From NCBI RefSeq assembly GCF_003602095.1, contig NZ_RAHH01000003.1:124001-188000 (forward strand): 64,000 bases of DNA, in the 5' to 3' direction. A program made the translations under genes and the position numbers. Positions 46,133-56,055 of the stretch are shown here, one piece after another (positions within the stretch are counted from its first letter, which is position 1; each line of letters begins with the position of its first letter). Under the pieces are notes generated by a model that did no database searches, was not told the origin of the DNA, and saw only the letters and a program-made list of their open reading frames with translations. Source of the stretch: Rahnella woolbedingensis (GTDB taxonomy: Bacteria; Pseudomonadota; Gammaproteobacteria; Enterobacterales; Enterobacteriaceae).

Positions 46133-46584
46133 TTAAAGCGAGTTTTCCGATATTTTTATAGAATTAAAAATAGCTTGCTGGATTAATGTAATGATATTTT
46201 CAGGAACATACTGAGATAACCACCCACGTTCAGCAAGCATAGGTTTATTCAGTCGTTTATTACTGACGGTTTGGACCAGTCGCACTTTACCCAACAGGTC
46301 TTAGGTGCGAAGTATCTGAGACTCCGAATCATTCCTGCCTCAAGCTGAACGTGTAACCTCCGCTTAAGTTTAGTCTCATCTTTCGTTGTGGATAACGGCA
46401 CCACAATTGACGAATTACCGTTAAGCTTTCCATTTAACACAATCACCAAACGTCGTTTCACCATTTCCGGCGACATATGTGCATCGAAAATATCATCCAC
46501 AATGAAACCATTTTCATCTCTGAGATATACACCCTAATTACAGTCAAGAATTTGCCCAACCTTGGGCGTGAAATTAATAGACAT
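46133..46584 (-). pseudogene. Broken PemK/MazF-like toxin gene
   Basis: The minus strand begins well: AAGGA, then ATG at 46584 and SINFTPKVGQILDCN. Codon 17 is then TAG where the family has an aromatic residue (CN-x-GVY). After it the frame runs on through GVYLRDENGFIVDDIFDAHMSPEMVKRRLVIVLNGKL and PLSTTKDETKLKRRLHVQL. Near 46260 the frame shifts by one base: in the shifted frame one reads VSNKRLNKPMLAERGWLSQYVPENIITLIQQAI, the expected family end, closing at TAA 46133-46135. Two independent lesions make a functional toxin unlikely. A fragment from a GTG at 46500 could be made but lacks the N-terminal strand. No antitoxin gene is adjacent. Confidence 0.82.
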
Positions 46585-46751
46585 GACAAATCCTTTATTT
46601 AATTTATAAACTCAGAACTTATCGTGAACATAAATCTTTGCCAATGACTGAATCCCTTAATTACGAGATGTCTTCCAGGAAATAATTGGCGATGGCATTT
46701 CCGTTGCAAACTGACGAGTTAATTCATTATCGCGCCGAATAACTCCCTGCC

Positions 46752-46777
46752 CTCCTCCCCCTTCGCAGGGGGAGGAG
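46752..46777. repeat. GC-rich extragenic palindrome
   Basis: CTCCTCCCCCT (46752-46762) and AGGGGGAGGAG (46767-46777) form a perfect 11-bp stem with the loop TCGC. A related stretch (CAGGGAGAGGAGC) recurs at 46802-46815. It may belong to a dispersed repeat family; only one full copy is in this window. Confidence 0.6.
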
Positions 46778-46831
46778 CAAGGCAAAACCCTGCGTTATTA
46801 GCAGGGAGAGGAGCATATTGCGTCTATATTT

Positions 46832-47689
46832 TTATGCCTTTGAGTGCAAAAACTCCGCATGGAATCGCAGGTGATCTTCCACAAACGAGGCAATCGTGAA
46901 GTAGCTGTGATCGTACCCCGGCTGAGCGCGCAGCTGTAACGGCCAGCCGCGCTGACGGGCGATTTCTGCCAGTTTCGACGGCTGCAACTGATCGGCCAGG
47001 AACTGATCGCCATCGCCCTGATCGACTAAAATCGGGAACGTTTTTTGATCTGCAGGCAAGGCACTCAGCAGGTGACAGCTGTCATATTGCAACCACTGGC
47101 TTTCGTCGTCACCCAGATACGCGCTGAAGGCTTTGCGCCCCCACGGCACCTGTGCCGGATTCACAATCGGGGCAAACGCGGACACTGAACAGAAACGCTG
47201 CGGATTACGCAACGCCAGCATCAGCGCACCGTGGCCGCCCATTGAATGACCGAAGATGGACTGACGATCGCTGACTTTGAAATGCCCGCTGATAAGCGCA
47301 GGCAATTCATCGAGCAGATAATCGTACATCCGGTAATGCGCTGCCCACGGCGACTGCGTGGCATTCAGGTAAAAACCTGCGCCCTGACCGAGGTCGTAGC
47401 CTTCGTCATTGGCGACACCTTCACCGCGCGGGCTGGTATCCGGCATCACCAGAATCAACCCAAGCTCAGCCGCGACGCGCTGCGCCCCGGCTTTGACGGT
47501 GAAGTTTTCATCGTTACAGGTCAGACCCGACAGCCAGTACAGCACCGGCGGCGGCGCATCGTCTTTGGCCGGTGGCAGATAGATGCTGAACGTCATGCTG
47601 CAATTCAAACTTGCGGAGGTGTGGCGGTAGCGCTGTTGCCAGCCGCCAAACATCCGGTGTTCTTCGAGTAGTTCAATCGAGCTGCTCAT
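46832..47689 (-). CDS. fghA: S-formylglutathione hydrolase
   Basis: A 285-residue serine hydrolase that turns S-formylglutathione into formate and glutathione. It follows E. coli Yei[46 protein letters not shown], and the nucleophile motif [12 protein letters not shown], with DHSYF near the end holding the catalytic His. GGAATG precedes the ATG. It lies 11 bp after frmA, so the two work in one pathway of formaldehyde removal. Confidence 0.95.
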   Translation of the reverse strand: MSSSIELLEEHRMFGGWQQRYRHTSASLNCSMTFSIYLPPAKDDAPPPVLYWLSGLTCNDENFTVKAGAQRVAAELGLILVMPDTSPRGEGVANDEGYDLGQGAGFYLNATQSPWAAHYRMYDYLLDELPALISGHFKVSDRQSIFGHSMGGHGALMLALRNPQRFCSVSAFAPIVNPAQVPWGRKAFSAYLGDDESQWLQYDSCHLLSALPADQKTFPILVDQGDGDQFLADQLQPSKLAEIARQRGWPLQLRAQPGYDHSYFTIASFVEDHLRFHAEFLHSKA

Positions 47690-47700
47690 CGAAACATTCC

Positions 47701-48852
<1,152 letters not shown>

Positions 48853-48868
48853 CTAAATCAGATTCAGG

Positions 48869-49798
48869 TTAATAAGTCGGATGCAATGCCGGGTCATGTT
48901 CGCCGGCGAGCGGGTGTTTAAGTAACGGGATCACCCCGTCATTTTGTTCAATAATCAGTTCTTTCAGCGCCCGGACATTCGGGCTGAAGGCGTCCCTGCG
49001 CCAGATAAGCCAGGTGGCGGTATCGGCGAATTCATCCGGGATTTCGTGAATTTCTACCCGTTCGTGGCCGGGCAATTGTTCCAGCACCGAACGCGGGATC
49101 ATCGCGATACCCGCACCGCTGGCGACGCAGGCCATCATCGAATGATAGGACTGAATCTCCATCGTATTGGCGACCGGCACACTCATATGCTTAATCCAGC
49201 CCTGCAAACGCTGGCGGTAGGAACAGCTTGGGCGGAACGCAAAAACGGTATGACCGCTGCGACCGGCGGGCACGTCGAGCGGTGATTCGCCCGGCGGACT
49301 AATGACCACCATGCGTTCGCGAAAAGAGATACAACCGTTGATATCGTCGAAATCTATCGGGCCATCGACCAGCGCTGCGGCGAGACGTCCGGCACGTACG
49401 CTGTCGATGGTTTCGCCGGAAGTGGCAGTCACCAGTGACAATGCCACCTGCGGAAATTTCTGATGATAGGCTGCCAGCAATGAAGGCAGGCGCGTGGCTG
49501 CCGTGCTTTCCATCGAGCCCAGTGCGAAATTCCCGGCAGGTTCTCCGGCATGCGTGATGCTCATGGCTTCGTCGCTCAGCGCCAGAATACGCTGGGCGTA
49601 ATTAAGGAAGTTGTGACCCATCGCAGAAAGGCGGATGCGCTGTTTTTCACGGATGAATAAATCGGTGCCCAGTTCGAGTTCGAGCTGGCGCAGGCGGGTG
49701 GTCAGGTTTGATGGCACGCGGTGTAACTGCTCTGCCGCACGCGCCAGCGAACCGGTTTCCGCTACGCAGCAAAACATTCGTAACTGAGTCAGATCCAT
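48869..49798 (-). CDS. LysR-family regulator upstream of frmA
   Basis: A 309-residue LysR-type regulator with DNA-binding part LRMFCCVAETGSLARAAEQLHRVPSNLTTRLRQLELELGTDLFIREKQRIRLS, resembling the PtrR group. It is 43 bp upstream of frmA in the same direction, and divergent from an MFS gene. Either set may be its target. The inducer is unknown; formaldehyde or S-hydroxymethylglutathione is a guess based on position. Confidence 0.87.
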   Translation of the reverse strand: MDLTQLRMFCCVAETGSLARAAEQLHRVPSNLTTRLRQLELELGTDLFIREKQRIRLSAMGHNFLNYAQRILALSDEAMSITHAGEPAGNFALGSMESTAATRLPSLLAAYHQKFPQVALSLVTATSGETIDSVRAGRLAAALVDGPIDFDDINGCISFRERMVVISPPGESPLDVPAGRSGHTVFAFRPSCSYRQRLQGWIKHMSVPVANTMEIQSYHSMMACVASGAGIAMIPRSVLEQLPGHERVEIHEIPDEFADTATWLIWRRDAFSPNVRALKELIIEQNDGVIPLLKHPLAGEHDPALHPTY

Positions 49799-49997
49799 GA
49801 AAGGTCCCTATGTTCTCTTATCGTAAACAAGTTGGTTTGTATTATTCAGTTTTCGTGATTGTACCCATAAGGCATCATAGCGACAACTTTCAATTAACCT
49901 TCTTTTAAGAAATCTGCTGTTTTCATCCCCGGGCTTTGAGTATGTTTATTCATTGTTTCTAAGATGTTGCATCTCGGTTTCTTCAGACGGAGCAGTT

Positions 49998-51125
49998 ATG
50001 GCTTTTCGTATTGCGCTAAGTGGTTTTCTGGCTTTTGTGGTCGCGATGGGGATTGGGCGCTTCGCTTTCACGCCTCAGGTTCCTTTAATGATAGCTGAAC
50101 ATCAGTTCAGCCTGACCGGCGCGGGACTGGTCGCCGCATTCAACTACCTCGGCTATCTGTGTGGCGCCTTCGACGGAATGCGTGCCGGCAAACATCTCGA
50201 ACGCCGTCTGTGGCTGGGCGTGTGGGGCGGGGTGATCCTGACATTATTATCTGCGGTGATTTCCGGCGAAGTGCTGCACAGCATTGTGCGCTTTATGATC
50301 GGCTGGACCAGTGGCTGGGCGATGGTGATGGTGTCGGCGTGGTGTAACGAACGGCTGGCGCATTATGGCCGTCCGGCGCTGAGTGCTGCGGTATTCGCCG
50401 GGCCGGGCGCGGGGATTTTCCTCAGCGGCATGTTAGCGGTGGGCATCCACAGCTTACAGCTGACCTCGGCGCAGGCCTGGTGTGTATACGGCGTACTGGC
50501 GCTGATATTCGTGGCGATCATTACGCCGAACCTGCCGCGAAAAGGCGATTTGCACCGTTCCCATGTAGCGACGGGACCGCTGGTGATGACGCCGGCGCTC
50601 AAACGTCTGGTCTGGAGTTACAGTCTGGCGGGTTTTGGTTACATCCTTCCGGCGACGTTTTTGTCGCAGATGGCGAGTGCGCGTTTCCCTGACAGTCTGT
50701 TCGCGCAGTTCGTCTGGCCGGTGTTTGGCGGCGCAGCAGTCATCGGCATCGTTATCGGCATTCTGACCCGTCATTGTCTGACCACTCATAAACGTCTGGC
50801 GCTGACGTTATGGGCGCAGGGACTGGGAATTTTATGTGCGGAAGTGGTGCCGGGCGTGACCGGTCTGGTGCTCGGGGCATTGCTGACCGGCGGCGGTTTC
50901 TTAAGCGTGGTGCAGCTGGCCCTGCAGTGCAGTCGCGAACTGGCGCCAAATCACAGCCGTTACATGGCCGGATTGCTGACCACCGGTTATGCCGTCGGTC
51001 AGTTGTTCGGACCGGTTTTATCGGCGATTTCTACCGCGCTGACGCATCAGCTCGAACCTGCATTGTATGTCGCGCTGGCCGGTTTTATCATTGCGGGTGG
51101 ATTAGTCTTCAGGCGTGATGCATAA
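49998..51125 (+). CDS. YbfB/YjiJ-family MFS transporter
   Basis: A 375-residue major-facilitator protein with about 12 membrane segments. The start FRIALSGFLAFVVAMGIGRFAFTPQVPLM and the part FNYLGYLCGAFDG are hallmarks of the YbfB/YjiJ family. I use the ATG at 49998; the in-frame reading from 49953 lacks a ribosome site. It is divergent from the LysR gene. The substrate is unknown. Confidence 0.88.
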   Translation: MAFRIALSGFLAFVVAMGIGRFAFTPQVPLMIAEHQFSLTGAGLVAAFNYLGYLCGAFDGMRAGKHLERRLWLGVWGGVILTLLSAVISGEVLHSIVRFMIGWTSGWAMVMVSAWCNERLAHYGRPALSAAVFAGPGAGIFLSGMLAVGIHSLQLTSAQAWCVYGVLALIFVAIITPNLPRKGDLHRSHVATGPLVMTPALKRLVWSYSLAGFGYILPATFLSQMASARFPDSLFAQFVWPVFGGAAVIGIVIGILTRHCLTTHKRLALTLWAQGLGILCAEVVPGVTGLVLGALLTGGGFLSVVQLALQCSRELAPNHSRYMAGLLTTGYAVGQLFGPVLSAISTALTHQLEPALYVALAGFIIAGGLVFRRDA

Positions 51126-51251
51126 CTTGCAGCTATTTCATCCATCATGAAACACTATCACTGGATTATGAATCCGCACTCCACTACAGTAAGCCACCTC
51201 ACTTTAGCGTGATCTGCGTCAAAGTGATTACATCTGCCGGAGAAAGAAAGA

Positions 51252-51917
51252 ATGCCAACCCTGAGTAAAGAAGCCATTTTGGTTCACGAGGCCCTGTTAG
51301 CCCGTGGCCTGGAAACCCCTCTGCGTGAAGCTTTGCCGATCGACAATGAAACGCGCAAGCAGCGGATCCAGGAGCATATGACCGGTATTATGCAGCTTCT
51401 TAATCTGGATCTCTCCGATGACAGTCTGGCGGAAACGCCGCACCGTATTGCCAAGATGTATGTGGATGAAATCTTCTCCGGACTCGATTACGCCAACTTC
51501 CCGAAAATCACCGTCATCGAAAACAAGATGAAAGTGGATGAAATGGTCACTGTGCGCGATATCACTCTGACCAGCACCTGCGAACACCATTTCGTGACCA
51601 TCGATGGCAAAGCGACCGTGGCGTATATTCCGAAAGACACTGTGATAGGCCTGTCGAAAATTAACCGTATCGTGCAGTTCTTCTCCCAGCGCCCGCAGGT
51701 TCAGGAACGTCTGACCCAGCAGATTCTGGTGGCATTGCAGACGCTGCTCGGCACCACCAACGTGGCCGTTTCTATTGATGCGGTGCACTACTGCGTGAAA
51801 GCGCGCGGTGTGCGTGATGCGACCAGCGCAACGACGACGACTTCTCTGGGCGGCCTGTTCAAGTCGAGCCAGAATACACGACAAGAATTCCTGCGCACGG
51901 TTCGCCATCCGTCGTAA
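51252..51917 (+). CDS. folE: GTP cyclohydrolase I FolE
   Basis: A 221-residue enzyme that starts folate synthesis by converting GTP to dihydroneopterin triphosphate. The zinc ligands are in [11 protein letters not shown] and in [17 protein letters not shown]. Other conserved parts are [25 protein letters not shown] and [32 protein letters not shown] precedes the ATG. The order folE-yeiB-galS matches E. coli. Confidence 0.97.
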   Translation: MPTLSKEAILVHEALLARGLETPLREALPIDNETRKQRIQEHMTGIMQLLNLDLSDDSLAETPHRIAKMYVDEIFSGLDYANFPKITVIENKMKVDEMVTVRDITLTSTCEHHFVTIDGKATVAYIPKDTVIGLSKINRIVQFFSQRPQVQERLTQQILVALQTLLGTTNVAVSIDAVHYCVKARGVRDATSATTTTSLGGLFKSSQNTRQEFLRTVRHPS

Positions 51918-51946
51918 CTAAAGCCGTGGCGGCGTTCGCTGCCCTC

Positions 51947-51989
51947 GGAGACCCGAATCACTGACATCAGTCAGCTCATCGGGCTCTCC
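51947..51989. repeat. Extragenic inverted repeat between folE and yeiB
   Basis: An inner stem CTGAC-ATCA-GTCAG (51961-51974) is enclosed by an imperfect outer stem GGAGACCCGAATCA (51947-51960) and TCATCGGGCTCTCC (51976-51989). Flanking GC-rich stretches extend to about 52012. It reminds me of abundant intergenic repeats of Yersiniaceae, but I see no second copy here. Confidence 0.5.
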
Positions 51990-52092
51990 TTGCTGGCTGC
52001 TTTGCCGCAACTTCATTTACGCGGAGGGTGGTCACTCTGATTTTCTTCCCTTATTCTTAAATATCTCAATAATCTTTAAAAGGAATGTCAGG

Positions 52093-53247
52093 GTGCGCTC
52101 ACGTATTGCCACGCTCGACTTTGCCCGTGGTCTTGCCATTTTTGGCATTCTTCTGCTCAATATCAGCGCCTTCGGTTTACCAAAAGCGGCCTACCTGAAT
52201 CCGGCATTTGCCGGTACACCGTCGACTTCTGATACCTGGACCTGGGCGGTGCTTGACTCGCTGGCACAGGGCAAATTTCTGATGATGTTCGCCATGCTGT
52301 TTGGCGGCGGGCTGTATTTACTGCTGCCGCGTGGCAAACACTGGATCCAGGCGCGTCTTTCGATTCTGCTGTTGTGCGGATTTCTGCACGCGACTTTGCT
52401 GTGGGACGGCGATATTTTGCTGTCCTACGGGCTGATCGGTCTGGTGTGCTGGCGGATGGTGCGGGAAGGGCGCAGCAGTCAGTCGCTGATTTCCACCGGC
52501 ATTATTTTGTATCTGATTGGCGTGGCGGTATTGGCGATGCTGGGCTTTATTACCTCGCCAAAACCCGGCAGCTACTGGCTTCCGGGACCGGCTGAAATTC
52601 AGTATGAGCAATACTGGCGGCTGAAAGGCGGCTGGGAAGCGATTCAGAACCGGCTCGATTTGCTGTCATCGAGTTTGCTGGCAATCGGCGCGCAATATGG
52701 CTGGGAACTGGCGGGTGCGATGCTTATCGGCTCCGGCCTGATGCGCAGCGGCTGGCTGAAAGGGGAGTTTCGCCCCTCGCATTACCGCAAAATTGCAGCG
52801 GTACTGTTACCGCTTTCATTGCTGATACAAATTCCGGCGATTTACCTGCAATACCGCACCGGCTGGGACTATCGCTGGAGCGGTTTTTTGTTGCAGGTGC
52901 CGCGTGAAATGGGCTCGCTGATGCAGGCCGTCAGCTATCTGGCCCTGTGCTATGGCTTCTGGCCGCAGATCTCCCGCTGGCGCCTGACACGCTGGGTATC
53001 ACAGATTGGGCGCATGGCGCTGACCAACTATCTGTTACAGACTCTTATCTGCACCGCATTTTTCAACGTATTCGGCTTCTATCAGCATTTCGACCGCCTG
53101 CAACTGCTCGCGCTGGTGCCGCTGGTCTGGGCATGTAATTTGCTGGTGACGTTGCTCTGGCTGCGCTATTTCCGCCAGGGACCGGTGGAGTGGTTATGGC
53201 GTCTTCTTACGGCTAGAGCAGCCGGTGAAGAACTGAAAACTGCCTGA
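52093..53247 (+). CDS. yeiB: DUF418 membrane protein YeiB
   Basis: A 384-residue inner-membrane protein with about ten helices. It follows E. coli YeiB through GLAIFGILLLNISAFGLPKAAYLNPAF, FAMLFGGGLYLLLPRGKHWIQARLS, LWDGDILLSYGLIGLVCWRMVR and the end RMALTNYLLQTLICTAFF and WLRYFRQGPVEWLWR. It starts with GTG, with AAGGA upstream. No established function. Confidence 0.92.
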   Translation: MRSRIATLDFARGLAIFGILLLNISAFGLPKAAYLNPAFAGTPSTSDTWTWAVLDSLAQGKFLMMFAMLFGGGLYLLLPRGKHWIQARLSILLLCGFLHATLLWDGDILLSYGLIGLVCWRMVREGRSSQSLISTGIILYLIGVAVLAMLGFITSPKPGSYWLPGPAEIQYEQYWRLKGGWEAIQNRLDLLSSSLLAIGAQYGWELAGAMLIGSGLMRSGWLKGEFRPSHYRKIAAVLLPLSLLIQIPAIYLQYRTGWDYRWSGFLLQVPREMGSLMQAVSYLALCYGFWPQISRWRLTRWVSQIGRMALTNYLLQTLICTAFFNVFGFYQHFDRLQLLALVPLVWACNLLVTLLWLRYFRQGPVEWLWRLLTARAAGEELKTA

Positions 53248-53305
53248 GCCTGACGTCAATACATCATCCTAAATGATAGATTTGGGATGAAGGTTGCAGA
53301 ATTGT

Positions 53306-53321
53306 ATGTAAACGTTTTCTT
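53306..53321 (+). promoter_or_regulatory. Gal-type operator upstream of galS
   Basis: The stretch ATGTAAACGTTTTCTT has the GalR/GalS operator form around the central CG (TGTAAACG and CGTTTTCT). It lies just before a CRP-type site and suits autoregulation by GalS. Confidence 0.7.
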
Positions 53322-53324
53322 TCC

Positions 53325-53340
53325 TGTGACGAGATTCACG
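53325..53340 (+). promoter_or_regulatory. CRP site upstream of galS
   Basis: TGTGA-N6-TCACG, one mismatch to the CRP core, four bases after the Gal-type operator. Confidence 0.7.
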
Positions 53341-53414
53341 CAGGTGTTTTCACAAAATGATTAGGATAGCGGTCGTGCAACTCCGACGACCACTACACTA
53401 ATAAAGGAAACGCC

Positions 53415-53534
53415 ATGAGCACTTCACCTCGCTTCTCTTTGTCTGCATTTTTTACTTCCTGGGTCAAAAATTTCCGAATTCCTCCTTACCATTCTCTGGC
53501 AGATCATGGAGCGACGCATGGTCACCATTCGTGA
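53415..53534 (+). CDS. Possible 39-residue leader peptide overlapping the galS start
   Basis: An ATG at 53415 is preceded by AAAGGA at good distance, a better ribosome site than many genes here. The frame has 39 codons, beginning [16 protein letters not shown] and ending in a His-rich tail, with TGA at 53532-53534. The end overlaps the galS start (53518) by 17 bases in another frame, a layout that allows translational coupling. I recognise no family. It may be chance; conservation in related genomes would decide. Confidence 0.4.
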   Translation: MSTSPRFSLSAFFTSWVKNFRIPPYHSLADHGATHGHHS

Positions 53535-54561
53535 TGTCGCCCGGCTGGCGGGCGTTTCTGTCGCCACCGTTTCACGTGTTCTGAACAATCCGGCCATTGC
53601 CAGCAAAGAAGCGCGCGAACAGGTTTTACAGGCAGTCGCCACGCTGGGCTACCGGCCCAATGCCAACGCACAGGCGCTGGCCACACAAAGCAGCGACACC
53701 ATCGGCGTGGTGGTGATGGACGTGTCCGATCCCTTTTTTGGCGCACTGGTTAAAGCGGTGGATACCGTCGCGCAGCAGCACCAGAAATACGTTTTGATAG
53801 GGAATAGCTATCATATTGCCGAAAAAGAAAGGCATGCCATTGAGGTTTTGATTCGTCAGCGGTGTAACGCACTGATTGTGCATTCCAAAGCACTGGGCGA
53901 TGACGAACTTTCCCGCTTTATGGATCAGGTTTCCGGCATGGTGCTGATTAACCGGGTAATTCCGGGCTACGAACACCGCTGTGTCTGGCTTGATAACGTC
54001 AGCGGCGCGGAAATGGCGACCCGTTTGCTGCTTTCGCAGGGGCATCAGCGCATTGGTTATATCGGTTCCAGCCACGGGATCGAAGACGATTTGCAGCGCT
54101 ATCAGGGTTACTCACAAGCAATGACGCAGGCAATGACGCAGTCACATCAGAGTGGTGATGCGCCACCTGCCGCATGGCGGGCACAAAGTTCGCCCGATTT
54201 GCAGGGCGGGGAAGCGGCAATGGTAGAACTGCTCGGCCGCAATTTACATCTGAGTGCGGTCTTTGCCTATAACGATTCGATGGCTGCGGGCGCGATGGCG
54301 GTGTTGAAAGAAAACGGAATTAACATTCCTGACGATTTTTCTTTGATTGGTTTTGATGATATTCCGATTGCCCGTTATACCAGTCCGAAGATGACGACGG
54401 TGCGATATCCGATCGTCTCTATGGCGACGCTGGCGACAGAACTGGCACTAAAAGGTGCGGCAGAACAGTTATCTACGGGCGTTTCGCATTGCTTTATGCC
54501 GACGCTGGTCAGACGCCATTCTGTATCACCGTGGCAAAATGTGGCACCCGTCACTTATTGA
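53518..54561 (+). CDS. galS: Galactose repressor/isorepressor GalS
   Basis: A 347-residue LacI-family repressor. The helix-turn-helix is at the start ([22 protein letters not shown]), then the hinge region [12 protein letters not shown] and the sugar-binding domain. Stretches such as [36 protein letters not shown] match E. coli GalS almost exactly. A short insertion [13 protein letters not shown] sits near residues 200-212. I start at 53518 with GGAG upstream. It should repress mglBAC and itself. Confidence 0.94.
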   Translation: MVTIRDVARLAGVSVATVSRVLNNPAIASKEAREQVLQAVATLGYRPNANAQALATQSSDTIGVVVMDVSDPFFGALVKAVDTVAQQHQKYVLIGNSYHIAEKERHAIEVLIRQRCNALIVHSKALGDDELSRFMDQVSGMVLINRVIPGYEHRCVWLDNVSGAEMATRLLLSQGHQRIGYIGSSHGIEDDLQRYQGYSQAMTQAMTQSHQSGDAPPAAWRAQSSPDLQGGEAAMVELLGRNLHLSAVFAYNDSMAAGAMAVLKENGINIPDDFSLIGFDDIPIARYTSPKMTTVRYPIVSMATLATELALKGAAEQLSTGVSHCFMPTLVRRHSVSPWQNVAPVTY

Positions 54562-54573
54562 TCAAATAACGCG

Positions 54574-54589
54574 ATGTAACCGTTTTCAA
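54574..54589 (+). promoter_or_regulatory. Gal-type operator upstream of mglB
   Basis: ATGTAACCGTTTTCAA fits the GalR/GalS pattern GTGKAANCGNTTNCAC at most positions. It is next to a perfect CRP core and about 220 bp before mglB. Confidence 0.8.
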
Positions 54590-54591
54590 TC

Positions 54592-54607
54592 TGTGAGAAC
54601 TTTCACA
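54592..54607 (+). promoter_or_regulatory. CRP site upstream of mglB
   Basis: TGTGA-N6-TCACA, a perfect CRP core, two bases after the Gal-type operator. Joint control by CRP and GalS is known for mgl in E. coli. Confidence 0.85.
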
Positions 54608-54810
54608 GTTTATTAACATCGCGCACATTATGATTCATTCGTTTTTAACATGATTCAATTTGGGTCCGCCTGGCGGACTTGTTTCACAGCGAGTCAGGAC
54701 GTTATCAGTCAAGGATGGCAGGCACCCGCAAACATAGCGTGGAACTGTACTGCTCCCGCATGGATTTCCGGTGCCACATTCTGTAACACCCTACATAACC
54801 GGAGATACAA

Positions 54811-55809
54811 ATGAATAAGAAGGTCTTCACCCTGGCGACTCTGGCTGCAAGCATGATGTTTGGTTTTGCCGCGCATGCTGCTGATACTAAAATCGGCGTC
54901 ACTATCTATAAATATGATGACAACTTCATGTCAGAAGTTCGCAAAGCCATTGAGAAAGACGCAAAAGCTTCTCCAGATGTGCAACTGCTGATGAATGACT
55001 CGCAAAACAGCCAGTCCACCCAGAACGACCAGGTAGACGTTATGCTGGCGAAGGGTGTTAAAGCGTTGGCCATTAACCTGGTTGATCCGGCTGCGGCTCC
55101 GGTAATTATCGAGAAAGCCCGCGGTGCTGGCATTCCTGTTGTTTTCTATAACAAAGAACCTTCCCGTAAAGATTTAGACAGCTACGACAAAGCCTATTAT
55201 GTCGGTACTGACTCTAAAGAATCCGGGGTTATCCAGGGTGAGCTGATTGCTAAACACTGGAAAGCTAACCCGGCCTGGGATCTGAACAAAGACGGCACCA
55301 TCCAGTATGTGCTGATCAAAGGCGAACCAGGTCACCCGGATGCTGAAGCGCGTACCAAATACGTGATCAGCACTCTGAATGGCAAAGAAGGCCTGAAAAC
55401 GGATCAGCTGCAACTCGACACCGCCATGTGGGATACCGCTCAGGCGAAAGATAAAATGGACGCATGGCTGTCCGGCCCTAACGCTAACAAAATCGAAGTG
55501 GTTATCGCCAACAACGATGCAATGGCAATGGGCGCTGTAGAAGCTCTGAAATCTCACAATAAATCCAGCATTCCGGTGTTCGGTGTGGATGCGTTGCCAG
55601 AAGCGCTGGCACTGGTTAAATCTGGCGCAATGGCCGGTACCGTGCTCAACGATGCAAACAACCAGGCTAAAGCAACATTTGAGCTGGCTAAAAATCTGGC
55701 TGAAGGTAAATCCGCAGCTGATGGCACCAACTGGAAAGTTGAAAATAAAGTCGTTCGTATTCCTTACGTCGCAGTAGATAAAGATAATCTGTCTACTTTC
55801 ACGAAATAA
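54811..55809 (+). CDS. mglB: Galactose/glucose-binding periplasmic protein MglB
   Basis: A 332-residue precursor. The signal peptide is about residues 1-23 (cleaved near AHA-ADT). Mature parts [63 protein letters not shown] and the calcium-site region [26 protein letters not shown] are typical. It delivers sugar to MglAC and to the Trg chemoreceptor. GGAG precedes the ATG. Confidence 0.97.
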   Translation: MNKKVFTLATLAASMMFGFAAHAADTKIGVTIYKYDDNFMSEVRKAIEKDAKASPDVQLLMNDSQNSQSTQNDQVDVMLAKGVKALAINLVDPAAAPVIIEKARGAGIPVVFYNKEPSRKDLDSYDKAYYVGTDSKESGVIQGELIAKHWKANPAWDLNKDGTIQYVLIKGEPGHPDAEARTKYVISTLNGKEGLKTDQLQLDTAMWDTAQAKDKMDAWLSGPNANKIEVVIANNDAMAMGAVEALKSHNKSSIPVFGVDALPEALALVKSGAMAGTVLNDANNQAKATFELAKNLAEGKSAADGTNWKVENKVVRIPYVAVDKDNLSTFTK

Positions 55810-55965
55810 GACTGACGCTTTAGTGTCTAAAGTAAGACCCGAAAGACTGACAGACAGCAATACAAAAACAAAGCTAAGCAGTGGCAATTAATATTGCGGT
55901 TAAGCCGTAAAAAACAAAGTAAGTGTTATAAGACGTTAATGCTTGTCTGACAGGATGTCATGCCA

Positions 55966-56001
55966 TAATGCAGCCGGTAAGTTCGCTTGCCGGCTGCATT
56001 A
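55966..56001 (+). promoter_or_regulatory. Strong stem-loop between mglB and mglA
   Basis: Two 16-base arms (55966-55981 and 55986-56001, with a single G-U pair) enclose a TTCG tetraloop. No T-tract follows. In E. coli a repeat at the same place protects the mglB message end, so more MglB than MglA/C is made. The same role is likely here. Confidence 0.75.
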
Positions 56002-56055
56002 CTGATATCAGGTATTAATACATCCGTTTATTTTTATCTTTAGCCAGGTACAACT

